A stretch of 7,141 nucleotides of DNA from Rhizobiaceae bacterium (GCA_913776675.1 CAJYRE010000159.1:1-7141); one strand, 5' to 3'; positions 1 through 6,192 are shown, counted from the first letter of the stretch. Program-made: numbers and translations. Notes: generated from the letters alone by a model not told the origin.

Positions 1-6
1 GCGTGA

Positions 7-35
7 CAGATAAGAGGGGGGTCGAATTATGTCAA
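7..35 (-). promoter_or_regulatory. Leftward sigma70-type promoter for a divergent gene outside the window
   Basis: Read on the minus strand, a perfect -35 hexamer TTGACA (plus positions 35 down to 30) is followed after exactly 17 bases by TATCTG (12 down to 7), a 4/6 match to the -10 consensus. Transcription would start just outside the window and run left, away from the isomerase gene at 138. In rhizobial genomes the neighbour in this position is commonly secA, but no coding sequence of that gene is visible here, so the target is an inference. Confidence 0.5.
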
Positions 36-53
36 CGGCAGAGCATGCACCAC

Positions 54-74
54 AAGCGCCACAATCCGGTGCTT
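54..74 (+). other. Small hairpin in the leader of the isomerase gene
   Basis: AAGCGCC (54-60) can pair with GGTGCTT (68-74), including one G-U wobble, around a 7-base loop. It lies in the 137-base region before the isomerase start. No uridine run follows directly, so it does not look like a terminator. It may be a leader structure or chance. I saw no convincing rightward promoter in this region. Confidence 0.2.
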
Positions 75-137
75 TAGGATGTTTTCGAGTCGATTGGCAG
101 TCTCGGTCGGCGTCTTTTTTACCTGAAGGGTTATTTC

Positions 138-1031
138 ATGCTGCGTTCTCATAAACTCGTTCTGGCTGCGTGTGCCGCTCTGGTGGCTTTGTCTGCTCAG
201 GCCTTTGCCGACGATGCGGTCGTCGCCAAGGTCGGTAAGCTGGAAATTCATCAGTCCGAGCTGGATCTGGCCATTGCCAATCTTGATCCGCAATTCGCCC
301 AGATGCCGGATGATCAGAAAAAGGTTGCTGCTCTCTCGGGTGCCATTGATGTCAAGCTTCTGGCTGGCAATGCCATCAAGGATGGCATGAAGGATGATCC
401 GGCCTACAAGCAGCGCATGGCTTTCATTGCGGATCGGGAACTCCACAACGCCTATTTCAAGAAATATGTTGTGGATGCCACCACAGAAGCCGAAGTGAAG
501 GCGCGCTACGACAAGGAAATTGCAGCCCTGCCCAAGCAGCAGGAAATCCATGCGCGTCACATTCTGGTGAAGACCGAGGATGAAGCCAAGGACATCATCA
601 AGCAGCTCGACGCTGGCAAGGATTTTGCCCAACTGGCCAAGGATCATTCGACCGATCCGAACAAGTCGGAAGGTGGCGATCTGGGCTATTTCACCAAGGG
701 CCGCATGGTGCCTGAGTTTGAAGAAGCCGCATTTGCCCTGAAGCCTGGCACCTACACCAAGACCCCGGTGAAGACCCAGTTCGGCTATCACGTCATCAAG
801 GTGGAAGACATCCGCGATGCCGCTCCGCCGAAGTTTGAAGATGTTGAGCAGCAGGTTCGCCAGCTCGTGATGCGTGACAAGTATCTGGCTCTGCTGGATA
901 AGGCCAAGGCCTCTGAAAAGGTTGATATTCTCGATCCCGCTCTGAAGAAGGGATATGAGGACATCAGCAAGAATCAGGCTGACGATGCACAAGCACCTGC
1001 GGATGCAGCACCGGCTGCACCAAAGCAGTAA
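138..1031 (+). CDS. Exported parvulin-type peptidyl-prolyl cis-trans isomerase (PpiC/SurA/PrsA-like)
   Basis: A 297-residue protein predicted to catalyse cis-trans isomerisation of peptidyl-proline bonds and act as a folding factor for exported proteins in the periplasm. Residues 1 to about 24 form a Sec-type signal peptide: basic start, hydrophobic core and alternative AxA cleavage sites at 20-22 and 22-24. The rotamase domain spans about 135-225. It shows the typical HARHILV block (138-144), SEGGDLGYF (177-185), a PEFEEAAF block (192-199) and FGYHVIKV (215-222). H141 and H218 match the paired histidines of parvulins. The part before the domain is helical and probably chaperone-like. The tail 281-297 is rich in Ala, Pro and Gln. 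The ATG start has a purine-rich ribosome site (GAAGGG, about 125-130) 7 bases upstream and places the signal peptide correctly. The gene stands alone, with a hairpin after it. The divergent neighbour is likely secA, which would fit a secretion role. Family assignment is secure; the client proteins are unknown. Confidence 0.93.
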   Translation: MLRSHKLVLAACAALVALSAQAFADDAVVAKVGKLEIHQSELDLAIANLDPQFAQMPDDQKKVAALSGAIDVKLLAGNAIKDGMKDDPAYKQRMAFIADRELHNAYFKKYVVDATTEAEVKARYDKEIAALPKQQEIHARHILVKTEDEAKDIIKQLDAGKDFAQLAKDHSTDPNKSEGGDLGYFTKGRMVPEFEEAAFALKPGTYTKTPVKTQFGYHVIKVEDIRDAAPPKFEDVEQQVRQLVMRDKYLALLDKAKASEKVDILDPALKKGYEDISKNQADDAQAPADAAPAAPKQ

Positions 1032-1048
1032 CATCGTGTTGTGATTTG

Positions 1049-1073
1049 GGGTCCGCCGTTTTCCGGCGGGCCC
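1049..1073 (+). terminator. Strong GC-rich hairpin after the isomerase gene, probable terminator or attenuating structure
   Basis: Ten base pairs (1049-1058 with 1064-1073, one G-U wobble at 1052/1070) enclose the loop TTTTC. The hairpin starts 18 bases after the isomerase stop. The following GTTTCCATTCTTATT is T-rich but interrupted, so intrinsic termination may be partial. It ends 32 bases before the argJ start, which leaves little room for a separate argJ promoter downstream of it. Confidence 0.6.
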
Positions 1074-1105
1074 GTTTCCATTCTTATTCCGGGGGCTCTC
1101 TATCC

Positions 1106-2347
1106 ATGTCTGCGACCGTTTCTCCTCTTGCACCGAAGAGTTTTGCTGACATGCCGGCTGTTCGGGGTGTGTCCATGGCCACCGCCGCGGCTGGTATCAA
1201 ATATAAAAATCGTACCGATGTGCTGTTGATGGCGTTTGATCGCCCGGCCAGCGTTGCGGGCGTGTTTACCCGTTCCAAATGCCCCTCTGCCCCGGTTGAT
1301 TTCTGCCGCAAGAACTTGAGCCATGGCGTGGCCCGCGGTGTTGTGGTCAATTCCGGCAATGCCAATGCATTCACGGGCGTCAAGGGCAAGGCTGCGACAG
1401 AGTTGACGGCAAAATCGGCAGCAGCAGCGCTGGGTTGCGGCGAAAACGAGATTTATCTGGCCTCGACTGGCGTGATTGGCGAGCCACTGGATGCGACGAA
1501 GTTTGCAGGTGTGCTGGATCAGATGGCCAAGGACGCCAAGGGCGATTTCTGGCTGGAAGCCGCCAAGGCCATCATGACCACCGACACCTATCCCAAGGTG
1601 GCCACCCGCACGGCTGAGATTGGCGGTGTGCCGGTGATTATCAATGGCATTGCCAAGGGTGCGGGCATGATCGCCCCCGATATGGCCACCATGCTGTCGT
1701 TTGTGGTGACGGATGCCGATATTGCCCCCGCCGCCTTGCAGGCCCTGCTGTCGGCGGGCGTTGGCCCAAGCTTCAATTCGGTTACGGTGGATAGCGACAC
1801 CTCGACCTCTGACACGCTGATGCTGTTTGCCACCGGTGCTGCTGCCGATGATGGTCAGGCGCGGGTTGAGAGCGCAGACGATGCGCGCCTTGCCAGCTTC
1901 CGCACTGCTCTCAATGATCTGTTGAAGGATCTGGCCTTGCAAGTGGTGCGCGATGGTGAAGGTGCCCGCAAAATGGTGGAAATCACCGTCAAGGGCGCTG
2001 AAACCGATGCCGCCGCCAAGGTCATTGCTCTGTCCATTGCCAATTCGCCTTTGGTCAAAACCGCCGTGGCTGGCGAAGATGCCAATTGGGGGCGTATCGT
2101 GATGGCCGTTGGCAAATCGGGTGAAATGGCCGACCGGGATCGTCTGGCGATCTGGTTTGGCGATGTGCGCGTGGCTGTGAACGGTGAGCGTGATCCGGAC
2201 TATTCGGAAGCTGCGACGACAGCGGTGATGCAAAAGCAAGACATTCCGGTGACGGTCGATATTGGTCTCGGATCGGGCACGGCCACGGTCTGGACATGCG
2301 ATCTGACCAAGGAATATGTGGCCATCAACGGAGATTACCGCAGTTGA
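1106..2347 (+). CDS. argJ: Bifunctional glutamate N-acetyltransferase / ornithine acetyltransferase ArgJ
   Basis: A 413-residue cytoplasmic enzyme of arginine biosynthesis. It moves the acetyl group from N-acetylornithine to glutamate, releasing ornithine and regenerating acetylglutamate; some members also use acetyl-CoA for the first step. The sequence is full length and canonical. The self-cleavage site lies at A194/T195 inside [13 protein letters not shown], where Thr195 becomes the N-terminal nucleophile of the beta chain. The STG segment at 120-122 corresponds to the oxyanion-hole region, and the C-terminal end NGDYRS is typical. ATG 1106 is preferred because [12 protein letters not shown] matches the usual N-terminus of rhizobial ArgJ and GGGGG (1091-1095) lies about 10 bases upstream. 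A TTG at 1046 is in frame but would run through the hairpin. The stop TGA overlaps the next start by one base, so the acetyltransferase is probably translationally coupled. No sign of damage. Confidence 0.97.
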   Translation: MSATVSPLAPKSFADMPAVRGVSMATAAAGIKYKNRTDVLLMAFDRPASVAGVFTRSKCPSAPVDFCRKNLSHGVARGVVVNSGNANAFTGVKGKAATELTAKSAAAALGCGENEIYLASTGVIGEPLDATKFAGVLDQMAKDAKGDFWLEAAKAIMTTDTYPKVATRTAEIGGVPVIINGIAKGAGMIAPDMATMLSFVVTDADIAPAALQALLSAGVGPSFNSVTVDSDTSTSDTLMLFATGAAADDGQARVESADDARLASFRTALNDLLKDLALQVVRDGEGARKMVEITVKGAETDAAAKVIALSIANSPLVKTAVAGEDANWGRIVMAVGKSGEMADRDRLAIWFGDVRVAVNGERDPDYSEAATTAVMQKQDIPVTVDIGLGSGTATVWTCDLTKEYVAINGDYRS

Positions 2348-3135
2348 TGGGAGCAGACGATCAATCCGCGCCTCAGCCCAACCTGCCACAGGTGCGCAGG
2401 CTGGAAGCCGTGAGCTTTCGCGCATGGCCTGCGGCATCGGTGCAATATGATGGAAGCTGGCAGATCAGGCTGACGGGTGGGCATCCGTCCAAGCGCGTCA
2501 ATTGCGTGGTGGCACTGGATCGCTCCGACACCCGCGATATTCGGCTGCGGCTGGAAAAAGCCCGCCGCAAGTTTGAATCCTATGGCCGCGAGATGGTGTT
2601 TCGTGAAACACCGCTGGCACCTGTGGCTGTGATGGATGTGCTACGCGACGATGGCTGGCGGCGCTTTGATGAGAGCATGGTGATGGTGCTGGATCTGGCG
2701 ACTCTTGCCGAGCATGATGTGATGGATCATTTGCCCAGTCAGGATATTGGCCGTTTTGTTGATGCCAGCCTGATCTTGCAAAATGAAGATGCCGCGCTGA
2801 AACCGGCACTGGCCGAATTGATCAGCAATATCAAGCCGCCCTCTGGTCTGTTTTTGGTGGAGGCACCACACAACGGCCCCGTGGCTGCGGTGATTTGCGT
2901 GCATGACAATGATCTGACCGGCCTGCTGCAACTGGCTGTGGGCGAAAGCCACCGCCGTCAGGGCATGGGGTTTGAGTTGACCTATGCGGCCTTGCGCTGG
3001 GCGCGGCTGCGGGGTGCCAAAATGGCATGGTTGCAGGTGCAGGCCGATAATGCGGCAGCGGTGTCGCTGTATCGCAAACTTGGATTTCAGGAAGCCTATC
3101 GCTATTGCTACTGGCGACCGCAGGAGCAATCATGA
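2347..3135 (+). CDS. GNAT-family N-acetyltransferase with a second, degenerate N-terminal half
   Basis: A 262-residue cytoplasmic protein predicted to transfer an acetyl group from acetyl-CoA to an unknown amine. The C-terminal half (about 125-255) is a recognisable GNAT domain: the beta-4 strand LTGLLQLAV (190-198), the acetyl-CoA pyrophosphate loop R203-x-x-G206-x-G208 in RRQGMG, and the ADNAAAVSLYRKLGF block (233-247) typical of the last helix and strand. The N-terminal half holds a WPAASVQYDGSW segment (27-38) and a LRDDGWRRFDESMVMVLDL stretch (99-117). The latter resembles the end of a GNAT domain, so a tandem fold with an inactive first copy is likely (inference). The ATG overlaps the argJ stop by one base, with GGAG (2330-2333) 13 bases upstream inside argJ. 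The stop overlaps the next gene by 4 bases. The link to argJ is shared expression; I cannot name the substrate. Confidence 0.85.
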   Translation: MGADDQSAPQPNLPQVRRLEAVSFRAWPAASVQYDGSWQIRLTGGHPSKRVNCVVALDRSDTRDIRLRLEKARRKFESYGREMVFRETPLAPVAVMDVLRDDGWRRFDESMVMVLDLATLAEHDVMDHLPSQDIGRFVDASLILQNEDAALKPALAELISNIKPPSGLFLVEAPHNGPVAAVICVHDNDLTGLLQLAVGESHRRQGMGFELTYAALRWARLRGAKMAWLQVQADNAAAVSLYRKLGFQEAYRYCYWRPQEQS

Positions 3136-3545
3136 CCATGGCGGATCGTTCTATTTTGTTGGTGGCGGCCTGCGCTTTGCTGGATGCAGATGGCCGTATC
3201 CTTCTGGCACAGCGACCAGAAGGCAAATCTCTGGCTGGCCTGTGGGAATTTCCGGGCGGCAAAGTGGAAAAAGGTGAAACGCCGGAAGAAACGCTGGTGC
3301 GTGAGTTGCAAGAGGAAATTGGCGTGACCACCAAGATTGCCTGTCTTGCGCCGCTGACTTTTGCCAGCCACACTTACGAGACATTTCATCTGTTGATGCC
3401 TCTGTATGTGTGCCGCCGTTATGAGGGAATCGCCCATGGGCGTGAGGGCCAGGCCATCAAATGGGTCCGGCCGGAAGACCTGCGCAACTATCCTATGCCA
3501 CCGGCTGATGAGCCGCTGATCCCGTTTTTACAGGATCTTTTGTAG
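3132..3545 (+). CDS. mutT: MutT-type Nudix hydrolase, probable 8-oxo-dGTP diphosphatase
   Basis: A 137-residue protein expected to hydrolyse oxidised nucleotides such as 8-oxo-dGTP to the monophosphate, preventing A-to-C mutations. The Nudix box is perfect: G43-x5-E49-x7-R57-E58-L59-x-E61-E62-x-G64-V65, with the metal-binding glutamates intact. It is preceded by AQRPEGKSLAGLWEFPGG (26-43), characteristic of the MutT branch. The C-terminal part with KWVRPEDL (110-117) and YPMPPAD (120-126) also fits MutT. The start ATG 3132 overlaps the acetyltransferase stop (ATGA), with AGGAG (3122-3126) 5 bases upstream. An in-frame ATG at 3138, two codons later, is an equally possible start with wider spacing. 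It is the last gene of the argJ-GNAT-mutT unit. The exact substrate is inferred from family only, as many Nudix enzymes are promiscuous. Confidence 0.9.
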   Translation: MTMADRSILLVAACALLDADGRILLAQRPEGKSLAGLWEFPGGKVEKGETPEETLVRELQEEIGVTTKIACLAPLTFASHTYETFHLLMPLYVCRRYEGIAHGREGQAIKWVRPEDLRNYPMPPADEPLIPFLQDLL

Positions 3546-3605
3546 GATTATTTATTACCCCCAAATTTTATGGGCCTATTTCTGGTGTTTTTGTGGCTTT
3601 TGCGG

Positions 3606-3630
3606 GAAGTTTAACAGAGTGTTAAGCTTC
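3606..3630 (+). other. Hairpin with 10-bp stem in the spacer after mutT
   Basis: GAAGTTTAAC (3606-3615) pairs with GTTAAGCTTC (3621-3630) with one G-U wobble and a 5-base loop AGAGT. No T-run follows directly. The right arm is repeated exactly at 3659-3668, so the left arm could pair with either copy. It may be an mRNA 3' end, a leader structure for the next gene, or a DNA-binding dyad. Confidence 0.45.
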
Positions 3631-3668
3631 ATGACTGCATTCTTGCGATAAGGTTTTTGTTAAGCTTC
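3621..3668 (+). repeat. Ten-base direct repeat, two copies
   Basis: GTTAAGCTTC occurs at 3621-3630 and again at 3659-3668, 38 bases start to start, both containing the AAGCTT palindrome. The second copy overlaps a small hairpin, 3663-3669 pairing with 3674-3680 (one G-U wobble, loop TGAA). Confidence 0.5.
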
Positions 3669-3704
3669 TTGAAAGAGGCTGATTCGGTTTGCGTGTTGAA
3701 ATTT

Positions 3705-3728
3705 GAAAACTGTTTTCTTGCAGTGCAA
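3705..3728. promoter_or_regulatory. Two abutting dyads, possible operator
   Basis: GAAAACTGTTTTC (3705-3717; 6-base arms, one central base) is followed without a gap by TTGCAGTGCAA (3718-3728; 5-base arms, one central base). The two centres, 3711 and 3723, are 12 bases apart. They sit about 54 bases before the start of the small membrane protein gene. Single dyads of this size are expected by chance in several thousand bases; the abutting pair in a spacer is what makes it notable. No clear -35/-10 pair was found near it. Confidence 0.3.
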
Positions 3729-3781
3729 CATCGCCGATTGAAGGATGACGCAAAGTGCAGGAGAATGTTTTGGGGTTGGCT

Positions 3782-4105
3782 ATGACGAACAAGGACTTTG
3801 GAAAGGACGTTCGACAATCGCGGCGTGCGGCTTCCAGATCCGGGCGGGTCGGGGCTATCAATGTTGCCTTGTTGTTTGCAGTGGCAGCCATTGCCGTATC
3901 GCTGGTGCTAACACCGGTGTTGTCAGATCATAACAGTTCAACCCAGCTTGCATCTCAACCTGAAACGCTGGATACCATGGCCACAGGCTCCATTCCAGCG
4001 CCGCGCGATGGAAGCAAACGTTACACCATCCGCCGCAGCATCTTGCAGGACACACCCGGCTCGGTGTGCATTGTGGGGGCTGGCAATGGTGACAGCGGCT
4101 GTTAA
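3782..4105 (+). CDS. Small single-pass membrane protein of unknown function
   Basis: A 107-residue protein I cannot assign to a named family, although similar short proteins seem to occur in other Rhizobiaceae. Residues 1-24 are strongly basic and polar (KDVRQSRRAASRSGR). A single hydrophobic segment lies at about 25-47 (INVALLFAVAAIAVSLVLTP), followed by a soluble tail of about 60 residues. Basic residues before the segment predict an N-in topology with the tail in the periplasm. The tail is low in order until SKRYTIRRSILQDTPGSVC (78-96), which looks like the conserved part, and ends in a Gly-rich stretch with a terminal Cys107; C96 and C107 could form a disulfide. ATG 3782 is chosen because GGGG (3772-3775) lies 6 bases upstream; an in-frame GTG at 3755 would add nine residues. 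It follows a 236-base spacer, so it probably has its own promoter. It converges with the next gene, 19 bases apart. Confidence 0.7.
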   Translation: MTNKDFGKDVRQSRRAASRSGRVGAINVALLFAVAAIAVSLVLTPVLSDHNSSTQLASQPETLDTMATGSIPAPRDGSKRYTIRRSILQDTPGSVCIVGAGNGDSGC

Positions 4106-4124
4106 TCCGGTTTTTGTTGCCGAC

Positions 4125-5003
4125 CTATTCTTTTTGATCGATCGCATTCAAAGCGTCAGCAAGGCTGACGCGGGCTGATCCGCGCTTGAGCGGCTTGGGT
4201 TGGCTTTCATGCGGAGCCCAGCCGGAAATGTAGATGATCGAGAAGGTGGCGCGGATACGGCCATCCGGGTCACTGTAACGCTCGTTATAAAGCTCGGCAG
4301 CACGCATGAAGATGGTGCGATTCAGGGGCTTTCGGCTGCGGGCCAGCAGCGGATTGGCCATGCCCATGGCCTTCAGATCCCGCATGAGCGGCAGGATGGA
4401 ATCATAGCGAACTGTGTAATCTTCCGTATCAACCACGGGCAAGGCAAAGCCTGCGCGCTGCAACAGGCTGCCCATATCGCGCACATCGGCAAAGGGCATA
4501 ACGCGCGGACTGGCCCCACCGCTGACGTCCACTTCGGCGGAAAGCAGCACATCGCGCAATTCGGCAAGGGTGCCGGCTCCCGGCACAGCGGCCAGCAACA
4601 GGCCATCGGGCTTGAGCGCACGACGCATCTGAATGAGAAGGCCCGGCATATCATTGGCCAGATGCAGCGCCATGGGCGATAGCAGCAGATTGACTGATTG
4701 TTCGCTTAAAGGCAGGTGTTCAATGGGTGAGGGGGTGATGGTTTCGCCAGGTTGGGCGAAAGTATCGCTGGTTTCCACCCGGTGGATATGGGCAATGCGT
4801 CCCGTCTCGAAACAGGCTTTGGCCGTACGGCCATCCATGCCATGCAGTTCCACGGCCTGTTCGAAGCGGCGCTCCACCACAGCCAGACGCTCTGCGAGCT
4901 CTGTTGCCACAATATCCAGCAAAAAGCCTGCATCTGCTTTTGCGTTTCTGGCGGCCTGTTCGCGGTTGCGATGGATCAGCGCCGAATCAAAAAGATGCTC
5001 CAT
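4125..5003 (-). CDS. Methyltransferase-fold protein of the NDUFAF5 (complex I assembly) / BioC-like family
   Basis: A 292-residue cytoplasmic protein with a class I SAM-methyltransferase-like layout. The best match from memory is mitochondrial NDUFAF5, which hydroxylates an arginine of the NDUFS7 (NuoB) subunit during respiratory complex I assembly. Shared signatures are FDSALIHRNREQAARN (5-20), LSPMALHLANDMPGLL (108-123), RRALKPDGLLLAAVPGAGTL (127-146), GGASPRVMPFADVRDMGSLL (162-181) and the C-terminal SGWAPHESQPKPLKRGSA (260-277). The oddity is motif I: where NDUFAF5 has DLGCGRG, this protein reads VELHGMDGR (51-59), so the SAM-binding glycine loop is not recognisable. The start at 5003 has AAGGA 7 bases upstream. 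The gene is divergent from comF with 97 bases between starts, and convergent with the small membrane gene. It could instead be annotated as BioC-like, but biotin synthesis is less likely given the C-terminal block. Family confidence is high; its reaction here is unproven. Confidence 0.85.
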   Translation of the reverse strand: MEHLFDSALIHRNREQAARNAKADAGFLLDIVATELAERLAVVERRFEQAVELHGMDGRTAKACFETGRIAHIHRVETSDTFAQPGETITPSPIEHLPLSEQSVNLLLSPMALHLANDMPGLLIQMRRALKPDGLLLAAVPGAGTLAELRDVLLSAEVDVSGGASPRVMPFADVRDMGSLLQRAGFALPVVDTEDYTVRYDSILPLMRDLKAMGMANPLLARSRKPLNRTIFMRAAELYNERYSDPDGRIRATFSIIYISGWAPHESQPKPLKRGSARVSLADALNAIDQKE

Positions 5004-5100
5004 GGGAATGTCCTTATCCGAGTGCTGGGAGCATATAAGTCAGGCGAGCAGAGAAAGAAAGTTGGTTGCGCAAAATCGCGGCCATTGCTTTATTGCCCGC
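5004..5100. promoter_or_regulatory. Divergent control region between the NDUFAF5-like gene and comF
   Basis: Both starts must be served from these 97 bases. TATAAG (5034-5039) is a 5/6 match to a rightward -10, without a good -35. Leftward, TATATG with TTTCTT at 17-base spacing is weak. TTGCGCAA (5066-5073) is a perfect 8-base palindrome. The only clear element is the leftward ribosome site (TCCTT on the plus strand, 5011-5015). Confidence 0.25.
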
Positions 5101-5898
5101 ATGAAGATCAATTGGCGGCATCGGGGAGAGTTGCGTGCGCTTGTGCAGGGCGGCTATGCGCATGCATTGCGCTTGTCCCATGGTTTTCGGGATGTGATTT
5201 ATCCGCCAAGCTGTGCTACTTGTGGTTTGCCGGTTGCTGCCAATGGTGGCTTGTGTTCGGGCTGTTGGCACAGTGTGCGGTTTATTGAGAGGCCCTATTG
5301 TGAGGTGTTGGGCCTGCCCTTCAGTTATGATCCAGGGCCGGGCATACTCAGTGCCGAGGCTATTGCCGATCCGCCACCGTTTGATCGGTTGCGGGCGGTG
5401 GCCACCCATGATGGCGCGGTGCGCGATCTGGTGCATCGGCTCAAATATGGGGACCGTACGGATCTGGCACCGATGATGGCCCGCTGGATGTGGCGGGCGG
5501 GTTCAGAGTTTCTGGCGCAGGCGGATGTGATTGTGCCGGTGCCGCTGCATCGATGGCGGCTGTTTTCCCGCCAATATAACCAGTCTGCCGAATTGGCGCG
5601 GGCCTTGGCCCGGCTTGCTGAGAGACCCATGGCATCGGGATTGCTGGTTCGTGTCAAACGCACCCAAAAACAGGTTGGCTTGAACGCCAAGGACAGGGCC
5701 GCCAATGTGCGGGGCGCTTTCAAGGTGCTTGAGCGGCGGCGGGATGAGGTCTTGGGGCGGCGTGTGGTGTTGATTGATGATGTCTACACCACCGGTGCAA
5801 CCGTCAATGCTGCCAGCCGGGCCTTGAAGCGGGCGGGGGCTGCCGAAGTCACGGTTTTGACCTTTGCAATGGCGCTGGCTGATATTATATCAACGTGA
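5101..5898 (+). CDS. comF: ComF-family phosphoribosyltransferase-like protein
   Basis: A 265-residue cytoplasmic protein. Family members (ComF, GntX/YhgH) carry a type I phosphoribosyltransferase fold and are linked to DNA uptake and repair in some bacteria; the substrate is not established. A zinc-finger-like set is visible at the N-terminus: C38-x2-C41 in CATCG and C52-x2-C55 in CSGC. Next come FIERPYCEVLGLPF (61-74), VHRLKYGDRTDLAP (111-124) and VPVPLHRWRLFSRQYNQSAE (145-164), all typical of the family. The PRPP-binding loop VVLIDDVYTTGAT (222-234) is intact with both aspartates. ATG 5101 is chosen from the match of the mature region, but it lacks a good ribosome site. An in-frame TTG at 5062, behind the purine run AGAAAGAAAG, is an alternative adding 13 residues. 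The gene is 39 bases before grxC and probably heads or shares that operon. No role in competence can be inferred here. Confidence 0.88.
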   Translation: MKINWRHRGELRALVQGGYAHALRLSHGFRDVIYPPSCATCGLPVAANGGLCSGCWHSVRFIERPYCEVLGLPFSYDPGPGILSAEAIADPPPFDRLRAVATHDGAVRDLVHRLKYGDRTDLAPMMARWMWRAGSEFLAQADVIVPVPLHRWRLFSRQYNQSAELARALARLAERPMASGLLVRVKRTQKQVGLNAKDRAANVRGAFKVLERRRDEVLGRRVVLIDDVYTTGATVNAASRALKRAGAAEVTVLTFAMALADIIST

Positions 5899-5912
5899 AA
5901 ACAGGCTGTTTT
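5898..5912. promoter_or_regulatory. Perfect 15-base dyad between comF and grxC
   Basis: AAAACAG-G-CTGTTTT is a perfect inverted repeat with 7-base arms, overlapping the last base of the comF stop codon and ending 25 bases before the grxC start. As RNA it would form only a 5-pair stem, too weak for a terminator, so if functional it is more likely a protein-binding site. It could be chance. Confidence 0.25.
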
Positions 5913-5937
5913 GATCAGCGATGAATTGGAGAGACGC

Positions 5938-6192
5938 ATGGCATCCGTTACTATTTATACCCGTCAGGGCTGTGGTTATTGCAGCCGCGCCAAGGCGCTT
6001 CTGAGCTCCAAGGGTGTTGATTTTACCGAGATTGATGCCACAGGTAACCCAGACCTGCGTCAGGAAATGATGGAAAAATCCGGCGGCACCACATTTCCGC
6101 AGATTTTCATCAATGGTACGCATGTTGGTGGTTGCGACGACTTGCACGCGCTGGATCGGGCTGCCAAGCTGGACCCGATGCTGGCCAATTAA
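5938..6192 (+). CDS. grxC: Glutaredoxin 3 (GrxC)
   Basis: An 84-residue cytoplasmic dithiol glutaredoxin that uses glutathione to reduce disulfides and glutathione-mixed disulfides. The active site is C12-G-Y-C15, inside YTRQGCGYCSRAKALL (7-22). The cis-proline loop TTFPQIF is at 51-57 (Pro54) and the glutathione-binding GGCDDL at 64-69, including the extra Cys66 that E. coli Grx3 also has at this place. Length and sequence follow E. coli GrxC closely. The ATG has GGAGAG (5928-5933) 4 bases upstream; the open frame extends back to a TTG at 5911 that has no support. The amidase gene follows after 9 bases, with its ribosome site overlapping the grxC stop, so the two are very probably co-transcribed. 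Confidence 0.95.
   Translation: MASVTIYTRQGCGYCSRAKALLSSKGVDFTEIDATGNPDLRQEMMEKSGGTTFPQIFINGTHVGGCDDLHALDRAAKLDPMLAN

Noticed and set aside
94..122. Rightward promoter for the isomerase gene with TTGGCA at 94-99
   Set aside because: The -10 at 17-base spacing (TTTTAC) is poor and the start site would fall on the ribosome site.
1046..1105. N-terminal extension of ArgJ from TTG 1046
   Set aside because: It would translate the hairpin and has no ribosome site; the family N-terminus starts at ATG 1106.
27..1133. Minus-strand open frame of 368 codons opposite the isomerase gene
   Set aside because: It runs through the signal peptide, rotamase domain and hairpin on the other strand; no family features and no ribosome site.
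2296..2346. Upstream extension of the acetyltransferase from 2296
   Set aside because: It lies inside argJ; ATG 2347 with GGAG upstream gives a normal coupled start.
1100..2437. Long open frame of 445 codons on the minus strand opposite argJ
   Set aside because: It is the mirror of the argJ codon pattern; the protein is rich in His, Arg and Gly without any recognisable domain, while the plus strand encodes complete ArgJ.
3560..3600. Intrinsic terminator after mutT (CCCA/TGGG stem followed by T-rich sequence)
   Set aside because: Only four base pairs around a 7-base loop; too weak to call, though the T-rich stretch is suggestive.
4092..4115. Terminator between the two convergent genes (ACAG-CGG-CTGT then TTTTT)
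   Set aside because: A four-pair stem separated from the T-run by nine bases is not convincing.
4633..5100. Extension of the ComF frame upstream to 4633
   Set aside because: It runs antisense through the NDUFAF5-like gene; homology to ComF begins only after ATG 5101.
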